The notes beneath the pieces are model-generated. The model worked only from the letters and a program-made list of their open reading frames with translations, had not been told where the DNA came from and did no database searches. From positions 1 through 6,266 of the forward strand of contig CABSJA010000065.1 of NCBI GenBank assembly GCA_902477915.1: 6,266 nt of DNA, given 5' to 3'. The stretch is from an uncultured Veillonella sp. (GTDB lineage Bacteria > Bacillota > Negativicutes > Veillonellales > Veillonellaceae). This document shows, in pieces, positions 1 to 6,266 of the stretch. A program made the translations under genes and the position numbers. How positions within the stretch are numbered: the first letter of the stretch is position 1; each line of letters begins with the position of its first letter.

Positions 1-2404
1 CTGTAAACTCTTGAACACGGCTAGATTCTTTAGCCATTGTTTCTAATTCTTCTTTCGTAATATTTACGGAAACAGTAAGTTTATCGCGAACTTTACCATT
101 TACTTGCAATACTACTTCTACTTCGTCTACTACAAGAGCAGATTCTTCGTATACAGGCCAGCTTTCAGTATGAATGGATGTAGTTTCACCTAATTCATGC
201 CACAACTCTTCTGTCATATGTGGAACGAATGGAGCTAATAGAAGTAATAAGGAATGAGTCAATTCATTAGCTAATGCGCTATTGATAGTCTCAGCTTTGT
301 CCTTATGAGCATACATAGCATTTACAAGTTCCATGATAGCAGAAATAGCTGTATTGAAGTTGAAGTTATTATCAAGGTCTTCCGTAACTTTTTTGATAAC
401 CCGGTGTAACTCACGACGCAATGCAAATTCGTCTTTTGTAAGTTCACCAGTTACATTTTTCTTACCTTCTTCGTTGTACGCATCAACAATACGCCATACA
501 CGACCTAAGAAACGATAAGAGCCTTCAACACCTTGGTCAGACCAATCAAGGTCACGATCTACAGGAGCCGCAAATAGAATGAACAAGCGCGCCGTATCCG
601 CACCATAAGTATTGATAATTTCTTCAGGAGAAACTACATTACCTTTGGATTTAGACATTTTGCTGCCTTCTTTAAGAACCATACCTTGTGTTAACAAACC
701 ACGGAATGGTTCGTTAGCTTCGATAAGGCCTAAATCGTGAATAACTTTCACAAAGAATCGAGAGTACAACAAGTGCAAGATAGCATGTTCAATACCACCG
801 ATATATTGGTCTACGTTCATCCAGTAGTTAGCGATTTTTTTATCGAATGGAGCTTGGTCGTTTTTAGCGTCTGTATAGCGCAAGAAGTACCAAGAGGAAT
901 CAATGAAAGTATCCATTGTATCTGTTTCACGACGTGCTGGACCACCACATTTAGGACATGTAGTGTTTAGGAAACTTTCAGATGTAGCCAATGGAGATAC
1001 GGCACCAGATTCAAATTTAACATCCTCTGGCAAGCGTACTGGCAACTCTTCTTCAGGAACGAGTTGTTCACCGCATTTTTCACAATATACTACAGGAATT
1101 GGCACGCCCCAGTAACGTTGACGAGAAATCAACCAGTCACGAAGACGGAAGTTTACTTTACCTTCACCAATACCACGCTCATTAAGTGCAGCGGTAATAT
1201 TTTTACGAGCCTCTTCAGATGTTTGGCCGTTAAATTCACCAGAGTTAACTAGGATACCATCTTCATGATACCATTCTTGCCATTTTTCGAGGCTATATTC
1301 TTCGCCTTCCCGAGCAACAACTTGTTTAATAGGCAAGTCATATTTATGGGCAAATTCCCAGTCCCGTTCATCATGTGCAGGGGAGCCCATTACAGCACCA
1401 GTACCATAGTCTACTAATACATAGTTTGCAATCCATACTGGAACTTGTTCGCCAGACATAGGATTTACTGCATAGGAACCAGTAAACATACCTTCTTTAG
1501 GTGCATCTGTAGATGTACGATCAATATCGCTCATATTGCGCATACGCGTAATAAAGGCTTCTAGTTCAGCTTTATTAGGAGCATTTTCAATAAGGCGTTC
1601 TACATATGGATGTTCAGGAGCCAATACTACATAGCTTACGCCATAAATAGTATCAACTCGTGTAGTATACACAGATACACGTTCATTAATGGATGGAACT
1701 TCGAAAGAGAACTCTGTACCTTCAGAGCGGCCAATCCAGTTCTTTTGCATCAATTTAACGCGTTGTGGCCAGTGATCAAGAGTGTCTAAATCAGTTAACA
1801 AGCGATCAGCATATTCTGTAATACGCAAGAACCATTGAGACAAATCTTTTTTCTCAACTGGGTTATCACAGCGCCAGCAAGCACCATCGATAACTTGTTC
1901 GTTCGCCAATACAGTATGGCACGTTTCACACCAGTTTACTTTAGCTTCTTTTTTGTATGCTAAGCCTTTTTTATAGAACTGTTGGAAGAACCATTGTGTC
2001 CATTTATAGTAATCTTCTTTACATGTTGCAACTTCACGGTCCCAGTCATAGGACAAGCCAAGTGCTTTTTGTTGCAATTTCATGTTCTCGATATTATCAA
2101 GAGTCCATGTTTTAGGTGCAATACCATGTTTGATAGCCGCATTTTCAGCAGGCATACCAAAGGAGTCCCAGCCCATTGGATGCAACACGTTGAAGCCCTT
2201 CATTTTTTTGAAACGAGCTACTACGTCACCGATGGAATAGTTACGCACGTGACCCATGTGTAAGTTACCAGATGGGTACGGGAACATTTCTAATACATAG
2301 TATTTTTCTTTAGATTCATCATATTCTGTTTTAAATGTATGGTTATCTTCCCAATACTGTTGCCACTTTTTCTCAATATCTTGGGCTACATATTTTTCAT
2401 TCAT
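1..2404 (-). CDS. leuS: Leucyl-tRNA synthetase (class I), C-terminus cut by window edge
   Basis: Cytoplasmic enzyme that joins leucine to tRNA-Leu using ATP. The frame is open from the ATG at 2404 to the left edge, giving 801 codons. Bacterial LeuRS of the Bacillus type is about 800-830 residues, so roughly 25 residues are missing; the last visible part is the C-terminal tRNA-binding region (LQVNGKVRDKL). Seen in order: HIGH-type motif HMGH (residues 49-52, 2249-2260) after YPSGNL; a zinc knuckle with Cys159, 162, 176 and 179 (C-X2-C-X13-C-X2-C); the CP1 editing domain with TTRVDTIYG and GTGAVMGSPAHDERD, the threonine-rich and Asp sites that hydrolyse mischarged tRNA; a second Cys pair set at 441/444 and 483/486; RETDTMDTFIDSSWY; and KMSKS (residues 582-586, 647-661). 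The start is fixed by AGGAGG at 2412-2417, 7 nt upstream, and by the family-typical N-terminus MNEKYVAQDIEKKW. It lies 90 bp downstream of the GH18 gene on the same strand but has its own promoter. Confidence 0.97.
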   Translation of the reverse strand, partial: MNEKYVAQDIEKKWQQYWEDNHTFKTEYDESKEKYYVLEMFPYPSGNLHMGHVRNYSIGDVVARFKKMKGFNVLHPMGWDSFGMPAENAAIKHGIAPKTWTLDNIENMKLQQKALGLSYDWDREVATCKEDYYKWTQWFFQQFYKKGLAYKKEAKVNWCETCHTVLANEQVIDGACWRCDNPVEKKDLSQWFLRITEYADRLLTDLDTLDHWPQRVKLMQKNWIGRSEGTEFSFEVPSINERVSVYTTRVDTIYGVSYVVLAPEHPYVERLIENAPNKAELEAFITRMRNMSDIDRTSTDAPKEGMFTGSYAVNPMSGEQVPVWIANYVLVDYGTGAVMGSPAHDERDWEFAHKYDLPIKQVVAREGEEYSLEKWQEWYHEDGILVNSGEFNGQTSEEARKNITAALNERGIGEGKVNFRLRDWLISRQRYWGVPIPVVYCEKCGEQLVPEEELPVRLPEDVKFESGAVSPLATSESFLNTTCPKCGGPARRETDTMDTFIDSSWYFLRYTDAKNDQAPFDKKIANYWMNVDQYIGGIEHAILHLLYSRFFVKVIHDLGLIEANEPFRGLLTQGMVLKEGSKMSKSKGNVVSPEEIINTYGADTARLFILFAAPVDRDLDWSDQGVEGSYRFLGRVWRIVDAYNEEGKKNVTGELTKDEFALRRELHRVIKKVTEDLDNNFNFNTAISAIMELVNAMYAHKDKAETINSALANELTHSLLLLLAPFVPHMTEELWHELGETTSIHTESWPVYEESALVVDEVEVVLQVNGKVRDKLTVSVNITKEELETMAKESSRVQEFT

Positions 2405-2411
2405 GTAGGGG

Positions 2412-2417
2412 CCTCCT
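2412..2417 (-). promoter_or_regulatory. Shine-Dalgarno site of leuS
   Basis: On the minus strand the bases read AGGAGG, a full anti-16S match, 7 nt before the ATG at 2404. It decides the leuS start. Confidence 0.85.
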
Positions 2418-2462
2418 CATATAGTCAACCTCATTAGTTGCCGTTTTATAATCAATATTTTT

Positions 2463-2491
2463 ATTTTACTACTTACTATGAAAGCAGTCAA
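2463..2491 (-). promoter_or_regulatory. Housekeeping sigma promoter of leuS
   Basis: Read on the minus strand, a -35 box TTGACT (2486-2491) and a -10 box TAAAAT (2463-2468) are separated by exactly 17 nt, each one mismatch from consensus. The predicted start is near 2456, giving a leader of about 50 nt. The -35 box begins 3 bp past the TAG stop of the GH18 gene, so leuS can be transcribed on its own. The leader is too short for a T-box riboswitch, the usual control of aminoacyl-tRNA synthetases in Firmicutes. Confidence 0.7.
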
Positions 2492-2494
2492 ACT

Positions 2495-4177
2495 CTAGCG
2501 TTTTACTACTTGTACAGATTTTGTTAATTCGTTTTTAGTAGTTGTATTTTGAACAGAACCATGACTCTTATAAGAAGCAATTTTATCCTTTACCTCTTGT
2601 GCATCACGTTCCTTTTGCGCTTTAGCCTCTTCTTCTAAACGTTTTTTCTCCGCTTTAGCTTGTTGCGCTTCTTCCTTAGCTTTACGTTTAGCTAATTCTT
2701 TTTCCTCTTTAGCCTTGCGTTTAGCTTCTGCCTTTGCGGCTTTTGCCTTTTCTTTTTCCTCTAAGCGCAATTTGTATTGTTCAAGTTTAGTTAATGGTTT
2801 TGTTTCTTCTACTACAGGTTCAGGAGCAACCGCTGTAGGAGATTTAGGAATGCCACGACCTAAGTCTTTACCTTGAATCATAGCGATAGTACTTTCATCT
2901 TCAAAGCCTTTACGCCATGCAGCAAAACCACCAAGCTGTAATTCTTTTACGAGATCTAGTTTCAAACCTAAAGACGTATTATCTTCAAACCAGATACGGT
3001 CAGAACCAGAGCCAGTTGGAATGGATAAATAATATAGTTTTAATCGTTCATCCCAAGTCATTTTGTCTTTATAATTTGCAAAATAGCTACCTGTGTTTTT
3101 CATAGCCAAAGTTTCGCCTTTTGCATAGCCATTAGTATCATGCCATAAGCGCATATAGAATGGTACACCAAGTACCAATTTTTGAGATGGTACTTCAGAA
3201 AGCATTTTTTCTGTATGGTTGCGAACCCATGGATAACTTGCTACAGGACCTGCTGTTGTACTTTTAGCCCATGTTTCATCATACGCCATGAGAACTACAT
3301 AATCTACGGAATTAGCAAAGGCACTGCGGTTATATACTAAGGACCATTCTGGGCTATCAGAATAACCAGTTACATCAATGGATGTTTTAATATTGTATTG
3401 ATGTAAATGATTAGATAAATATGCCACAAACGCTGTTAAACGATCACGGTCGGCATAATCAATATTTTCAAAGTCAAAGTTATAACCATCAAATCCGTAA
3501 ATATAGGCATATTGCACAAGGTTATGAGCATATTTTTTCCATACAGATTGATCTGCTAAGATACCACTTGTAAAGCCAGGATCAAATCGATTCGTAATCA
3601 AAGGCCATACGTGGTAACCTTTACTTTTATAATCGTTAACATAATCAATACTTACATTAGGACTTGCTTCGATGCCAAGGCTATGCAATTTGAACCAACT
3701 TGGAGAAATGATATTATCACCACTGGAATTCAGTTTTGCTTGATATGGAGTCCCCTGTGTTGGCCATGGATCAAAGGCCCAAGACAATGGTGTTTGCATT
3801 GTATAAGGAGCTTTTACTGTAGAGGCTTGCGGTGCAGGACCTAATGTTAATTGACCATTGACCTTTGTATAGCTCACACCGAGCATAGCTGGATCAGACT
3901 CAATATCGACATAGGTAATGCCATTTTTACTTGTAGTTGGCAATTTTACAGGTTCACCAACGGCAGCAGGATTTAAAACAATAGCATTTCCTTGTAACTC
4001 TGTTTGAGGTACATACACCGTATAGGATGTTTTATATTGATTTGCCTCGTAATGACGCGTTGTGTTTGCTAAGAATTGGTCAATGGGAACCAACACCTCA
4101 GCTTGTACTGCAGTCGTAGATAATGCGGACATTACTAAAGCTGTTAAGGATTTTAAAATAGTAGATTTACGAATCAT
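2495..4177 (-). CDS. Secreted GH18 glycoside hydrolase with C-terminal Lys/Glu-rich repeat tail
   Basis: Exported protein of 560 residues, probably acting on N-acetylglucosamine-containing polymers such as peptidoglycan in the envelope; the substrate is inferred. Residues 1-26 are a signal peptide (MIRK, hydrophobic core, cleavage after AVQA). No Cys follows, so it is not a lipoprotein, and I see no Cys in the whole protein. Residues 27-115 form a small beta-rich domain, perhaps like the copper amine oxidase N-terminal domain. About 129-433 is the GH18 barrel: DGYNFDFE (230-237) fits the D..N.D.E form seen in YaaH/SleL-type members, with Glu237 the expected acid/base; MAYDE (297-301) supplies the conserved Tyr; AAWRKGFED (419-427) carries the late Trp. 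After a Pro/Val linker comes a charged helix (about 463-531), then a polar end. The ATG at 4177 is chosen because AGGAG lies 5 nt upstream and the signal peptide begins there. A TTG at 4219 in the same frame has no ribosome site and falls at the predicted transcription start. Confidence 0.88.
   Translation of the reverse strand: MIRKSTILKSLTALVMSALSTTAVQAEVLVPIDQFLANTTRHYEANQYKTSYTVYVPQTELQGNAIVLNPAAVGEPVKLPTTSKNGITYVDIESDPAMLGVSYTKVNGQLTLGPAPQASTVKAPYTMQTPLSWAFDPWPTQGTPYQAKLNSSGDNIISPSWFKLHSLGIEASPNVSIDYVNDYKSKGYHVWPLITNRFDPGFTSGILADQSVWKKYAHNLVQYAYIYGFDGYNFDFENIDYADRDRLTAFVAYLSNHLHQYNIKTSIDVTGYSDSPEWSLVYNRSAFANSVDYVVLMAYDETWAKSTTAGPVASYPWVRNHTEKMLSEVPSQKLVLGVPFYMRLWHDTNGYAKGETLAMKNTGSYFANYKDKMTWDERLKLYYLSIPTGSGSDRIWFEDNTSLGLKLDLVKELQLGGFAAWRKGFEDESTIAMIQGKDLGRGIPKSPTAVAPEPVVEETKPLTKLEQYKLRLEEKEKAKAAKAEAKRKAKEEKELAKRKAKEEAQQAKAEKKRLEEEAKAQKERDAQEVKDKIASYKSHGSVQNTTTKNELTKSVQVVKR
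2591..2755 (-). repeat. Five 11-residue repeats in the GH18 C-terminal tail
   Basis: Residues 475-529 of the protein divide into five consecutive 11-residue units: KEKAKAAKAEA, KRKAKEEKELA, KRKAKEEAQQA, KAEKKRLEEEA and KAQKERDAQEV. Each starts with Lys and the first four end with Ala. In the DNA, 2673-2693 and 2706-2726 match at 18 of 21 bases with a 33-bp offset, which points to internal duplication. The sequence should form a long helix or an 11-residue-period coiled coil, similar in composition to the TolA stalk. Confidence 0.75.
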
Positions 4178-4182
4178 GAACT

Positions 4183-4187
4183 CTCCT
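4183..4187 (-). promoter_or_regulatory. Shine-Dalgarno site of the GH18 gene
   Basis: The minus strand reads AGGAG, 5 nt before the ATG at 4177. It supports that start over the longer TTG-initiated frame. Confidence 0.75.
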
Positions 4188-4222
4188 AACTCTAGCCCCA
4201 TAAGGGGATACAATTTCAATCT

Positions 4223-4245
4223 CTATATTATACCATATTATATAG
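4223..4245. promoter_or_regulatory. 23-bp AT-rich dyad over the GH18 -10 box, possible operator
   Basis: Arms 4223-4232 and 4236-4245 are inverted copies with 9 of 10 positions paired (mismatch at 4229/4239) around the 3-base centre CCA. It covers the extended -10 box of the GH18 promoter and lies about 15 bp from the lgt -35 box, so a bound protein could affect one or both genes. The arms are almost pure A/T, so chance symmetry is a real alternative. Confidence 0.3.
4227..4237 (-). promoter_or_regulatory. Extended -10 promoter of the GH18 gene
   Basis: On the minus strand the bases read TATGGTATAAT: a perfect -10 hexamer (4227-4232) preceded by the TRTGn extension, which can replace a -35 box. 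No good -35 is seen at the usual distance. Transcription should begin near 4220, leaving a leader of about 42 nt before the ATG. A 23-bp imperfect dyad covers the site (separate entry). Confidence 0.6.
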
Positions 4246-4260
4246 AATTCATCTCAGTTG

Positions 4261-4289
4261 TTGCATGAAGGGTACATGTAATTTATAAT
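4261..4289 (+). promoter_or_regulatory. Promoter of lgt
   Basis: A consensus -10 box TATAAT (4284-4289) lies 17 nt after TTGCAT (4261-4266), a -35 box that keeps only the leading TTG. The predicted start is near 4296, with a leader of about 34 nt. It is back to back with the GH18 promoter in a 152-bp divergent gap. Confidence 0.55.
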
Positions 4290-4318
4290 TTACCTTATAC
4301 AATACAAGTTATTACAAA

Positions 4319-4323
4319 AGGAG
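4319..4323 (+). promoter_or_regulatory. Shine-Dalgarno site of lgt
   Basis: AGGAG, within AAAAGGAG, lies 6 nt before the ATG at 4330 and confirms the lgt start. Confidence 0.8.
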
Positions 4324-4329
4324 TTTTAT

Positions 4330-5154
4330 ATGCATCAATATCTATTTTTTATAGGTGACTTTCCTATCAGGGCTTATGGTGCCATGTTAGCCTTAGCTAT
4401 CATCTGTGGTGCCTCGGTTGCCTATGTTTTATTAAAAAAAGACGGACGAGGTTGGCATGAACATATCATCGACTTTTCCATTACTGTTGCCGTAGCGGGT
4501 CTCATCGGTGCTAGATTATGGGATGTGTTCTTCTTTGATTGGCACTATTATGGCAATCATTTACTAGAAATCCCCTTTGTATGGCAAGGTGGCATGGCCA
4601 TTCAAGGCGGTGTCGTTCTTGGCACCATTGCAGGCTATTGGTACTTACGTAAAAATAATATCGACTTTTGGGCCTTTGCCGATTTATTCGCACCAGCATT
4701 GATTTTGGCACAATCTGTAGGCCGTATGGCAAATCTCTTAAATGGCGATGCCTTTGGTCATCCTACGGGCGGTAATTTTGGTATTCTCTACCCTGAAAGC
4801 ACGTTGGCTCATCGCACCTACGGCAATCAACCATTATGGCCAGCCGAAATCTGGGAAGGTCAAATCGACATTCTTATCTTTGTGGCCCTCCTATTATTTA
4901 GCTCCTTTAAACATGCTAAAGGTCAAGTATTCGTGCTTTATGCGATTCTCTATTCTACGGCTAGATTCTTCCTTGAATTTTTGCGCGGTGACTATGTAAA
5001 CTTAACATTAGGCTTAAAATCTGCTCAAATGACTAGCATGATTGTCATCATCATTGGTATCTGTGTATTTATCTATCTAGGCTATCTAGAAAAGAAAAAT
5101 CAAAAAGTAATTGTTGCTACAGAGCCTACAGTTAAAACTAAAAAACGTAAATAA
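4330..5154 (+). CDS. lgt: Prolipoprotein diacylglyceryl transferase
   Basis: Inner-membrane enzyme of 274 residues that moves diacylglycerol from phosphatidylglycerol to the lipobox Cys of prolipoproteins, the first step of lipoprotein maturation. Seen: N-terminal FPIRAYG with Tyr16, matching the essential Tyr26 of E. coli; W85-QGGMAIQGG, where Gln92 stands at the place of E. coli His103; the Lgt signature GRMANLLNGDAFG (131-143) with Arg132, Asn135, Asp140 (Glu151 in E. coli) and Gly143; and ARFFLEFLRGD with Arg212 and Glu216, matching E. coli Arg239 and Glu243. Several hydrophobic segments are visible (roughly 17-35, 46-66, 88-107, 115-131, 179-193, 199-214, 234-251), and a basic tail ends in KTKKRK. 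The length is normal for the family. The gene is monocistronic: own promoter, terminator 15 bp after the stop, and neighbours on both sides on the opposite strand. Confidence 0.95.
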   Translation: MHQYLFFIGDFPIRAYGAMLALAIICGASVAYVLLKKDGRGWHEHIIDFSITVAVAGLIGARLWDVFFFDWHYYGNHLLEIPFVWQGGMAIQGGVVLGTIAGYWYLRKNNIDFWAFADLFAPALILAQSVGRMANLLNGDAFGHPTGGNFGILYPESTLAHRTYGNQPLWPAEIWEGQIDILIFVALLLFSSFKHAKGQVFVLYAILYSTARFFLEFLRGDYVNLTLGLKSAQMTSMIVIIIGICVFIYLGYLEKKNQKVIVATEPTVKTKKRK

Positions 5155-5168
5155 AACAGTAAATAATG

Positions 5169-5209
5169 AAAAATCCTTCATTCCTAGGTATGTGAATGAA
5201 GGATTTTTT
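5169..5209. terminator. Bidirectional intrinsic terminator between lgt and trmFO
   Basis: A perfect 15-bp stem (5169-5183 with 5194-5208) closes a 10-nt loop (5184-5193). Its core AATCCTTCATTC is flanked by an A-run on the left and a T-run (5204-5209) on the right, so the transcript ends in U's in both directions. It lies 15 bp after the lgt stop and about 60 bp after the trmFO stop on the other strand, and so serves both convergent genes. Confidence 0.9.
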
Positions 5210-5268
5210 ATGTAAGTCATAATTTACGATTGACCTAACAAGCTAAATCAATACGTAAATAACTTATC

Positions 5269-6266
5269 TTATAAATTTTCTTTAGCTTTTAATGCATCCA
5301 GTTCTTCTAATGCTCGATTAGCAATGAGTGCATTTTTCTCTTTTTTCTTACGTACTTTTTGAGGCCATGGATCCATGATGCCAAAGTTGACATTCATCGG
5401 TTGGAAGTTAGAGCCTTCGTAGTTAGAAATATAGTGGCTAAGAGAGCCAATCGCCGTAGTTTTAGGGAAATCAATAAATGAGTGTTCCTCTAAATAACGT
5501 TCTACTTGAAGACCCACCATGAGACCACTAGCAGCAGATTCTAAATACCCTTCTACGCCTGTCATTTGACCAGCGAAGAATAGACGTGGTTCCTTTTTAA
5601 GTTGGAACGCATGATTCAATAACTCAGGAGAATTAATATATGTATTGCGATGCATGACGCCATAACGAACGAATTCAGCATTTTCAAGACCTGGAATCAT
5701 ACCAAATACACGCTTTTGTTCGCCCCATTTTAAATGAGTTTGGAAGCCTACCAAGTTAAACATGGTGCCTTCTTTATTCTCCTTACGCAATTGTACTACT
5801 GCATAAGATTCCTCATTAGTCCGTTTATCTACTAAACCAACTGGTTTAAGTGGGCCATAACGCAATGTGTCTTCCCCTCGGCTGGCCATGATTTCTACAG
5901 GCATGCAACCTTCGAAATAGATTTCCTTTTCAAAATCCTTTGGTTGCACAGCTTCAGCTGTAGTGAGTTCATGCCAGAATGCTTTATATTCTTCTTCTGT
6001 CATAGGACAGTTAAGGTAATCTGCATCGCCCTTGTCGTAGCGAGAAGCGGCAAATACTTTGTCATAATTTAAAGATTCTGCCGTAACAATAGGAGCTGCT
6101 GCATCGTAGAAATAAAAACCTGTTTCACCTGTTAAGGCTTTAATCTTATCGCCTAATGCTTCAGACGTAAGTGGTCCAGAAGCGAAGATAACAGTGCCTT
6201 CAGCAGGAATTTCAGTTACCTCTTCATTGTGAACTGTAATATTAGGATGTCCCTTTACCTTCTTCG
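5269..6266 (-). CDS. trmFO: Folate-dependent tRNA (uracil-54-C5)-methyltransferase, N-terminus cut by window edge
   Basis: Cytoplasmic FAD enzyme that uses 5,10-methylenetetrahydrofolate to make ribothymidine at position 54 of the tRNA T-loop. The frame is open from the right edge to the TAA at 5269 and gives 331 codons. The family is about 435-450 residues, so about 100 N-terminal residues with the GxGxxG FAD-binding start lie outside. The ATG at 6003 is internal: upstream residues read GPLTSEALG, FYDAAAPIV and SRYDKGDADYLNCPM, all TrmFO hallmarks. Further signs are EGCMPVEIMA, whose Cys (5905-5907) lines up with the conserved Cys226 of Bacillus subtilis TrmFO, KPVGLVD, the FAD-binding stretch GQMTGVEGYLESAASG (5524-5571), and the C-terminal FQPMNVNFGIM. 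It is the alternative to the SAM-dependent TrmA. It faces lgt tail to tail across a shared terminator; its promoter is outside the window. Confidence 0.96.
   Translation of the reverse strand, partial: KKVKGHPNITVHNEEVTEIPAEGTVIFASGPLTSEALGDKIKALTGETGFYFYDAAAPIVTAESLNYDKVFAASRYDKGDADYLNCPMTEEEYKAFWHELTTAEAVQPKDFEKEIYFEGCMPVEIMASRGEDTLRYGPLKPVGLVDKRTNEESYAVVQLRKENKEGTMFNLVGFQTHLKWGEQKRVFGMIPGLENAEFVRYGVMHRNTYINSPELLNHAFQLKKEPRLFFAGQMTGVEGYLESAASGLMVGLQVERYLEEHSFIDFPKTTAIGSLSHYISNYEGSNFQPMNVNFGIMDPWPQKVRKKKEKNALIANRALEELDALKAKENL

Noticed and set aside
333..2263. Several plus-strand open frames of 60-93 codons opposite leuS.
   Set aside because: They lie antisense to a continuous, well-conserved LeuRS frame, have no family resemblance and show no supporting start signals.
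2417..2434. Five-codon frame (MRLTI, with one Leu codon) in the leuS leader, and an eight-codon frame starting at 2420 that overlaps the leuS start; possible leucine attenuator peptide.
   Set aside because: Neither has a convincing ribosome site, each has a single Leu codon, and no terminator/antiterminator pair follows. Both are likely chance.
4096..4177. GH18 protein as a lipoprotein substrate of the adjacent Lgt.
   Set aside because: The signal peptide ends in AVQA followed by Glu; there is no lipobox Cys and I see no Cys anywhere in the protein.
2917..4268. Plus-strand open frames of 62-77 codons opposite the GH18 gene, including one running from 4062 into the divergent promoter region.
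   Set aside because: They are shadows of the GH18 coding strand; the last one crosses the GH18 start and both promoters and has no ribosome site.
4511..4999. Minus-strand frame of 73 codons and a second plus-strand frame of 85 codons inside lgt.
   Set aside because: Both overlap the conserved Lgt signature region in the wrong frame and encode no recognisable protein.
5210..5268. Stretch between the terminator and the trmFO stop, checked for a small gene or promoter.
   Set aside because: It is 59 bp of AT-rich sequence with no frame, no paired promoter boxes and no repeat; it reads as the trmFO 3' untranslated region.

Overview
The window looks like ordinary chromosome from a low-GC anaerobic bacterium of the Negativicutes, most likely Veillonella or a close relative. 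That placement is inferred from the AT-rich codon use, the style of the LeuRS, Lgt and TrmFO proteins and the Gram-positive-type promoters and Shine-Dalgarno sites. No rRNA or marker gene here proves it. I see no mobile element, CRISPR array, tRNA or phage gene.

Layout from left to right: (1) leuS on the minus strand, leucyl-tRNA synthetase, complete at its N-terminus and cut by the left edge about 25 residues before its expected end. (2) A 90-bp gap holding a good leuS promoter and no T-box leader. (3) On the minus strand, a secreted glycoside hydrolase family 18 (GH18) protein. It has a signal peptide, an N-terminal domain of uncertain identity, a GH18 barrel with its catalytic residues, and a long Lys/Glu/Ala tail built on an 11-residue repeat. 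(4) A 152-bp divergent promoter region. (5) lgt on the plus strand, prolipoprotein diacylglyceryl transferase. (6) A 15-bp perfect bidirectional terminator. (7) trmFO on the minus strand, the folate-dependent tRNA U54 methyltransferase, cut by the right edge.

The genes fall into two themes. leuS and trmFO belong to tRNA charging and tRNA modification. The GH18 protein and Lgt belong to the cell envelope. They are not one pathway: the GH18 protein has no lipobox, so it is not an Lgt substrate. Every intergenic stretch is shorter than 300 bp and is described below.

I found no clearly new system. The points most worth a second look are the repeat tail of the GH18 protein, a 23-bp imperfect dyad lying over the GH18 promoter, and a Gln in Lgt at the place of the His that is essential in E. 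coli Lgt.
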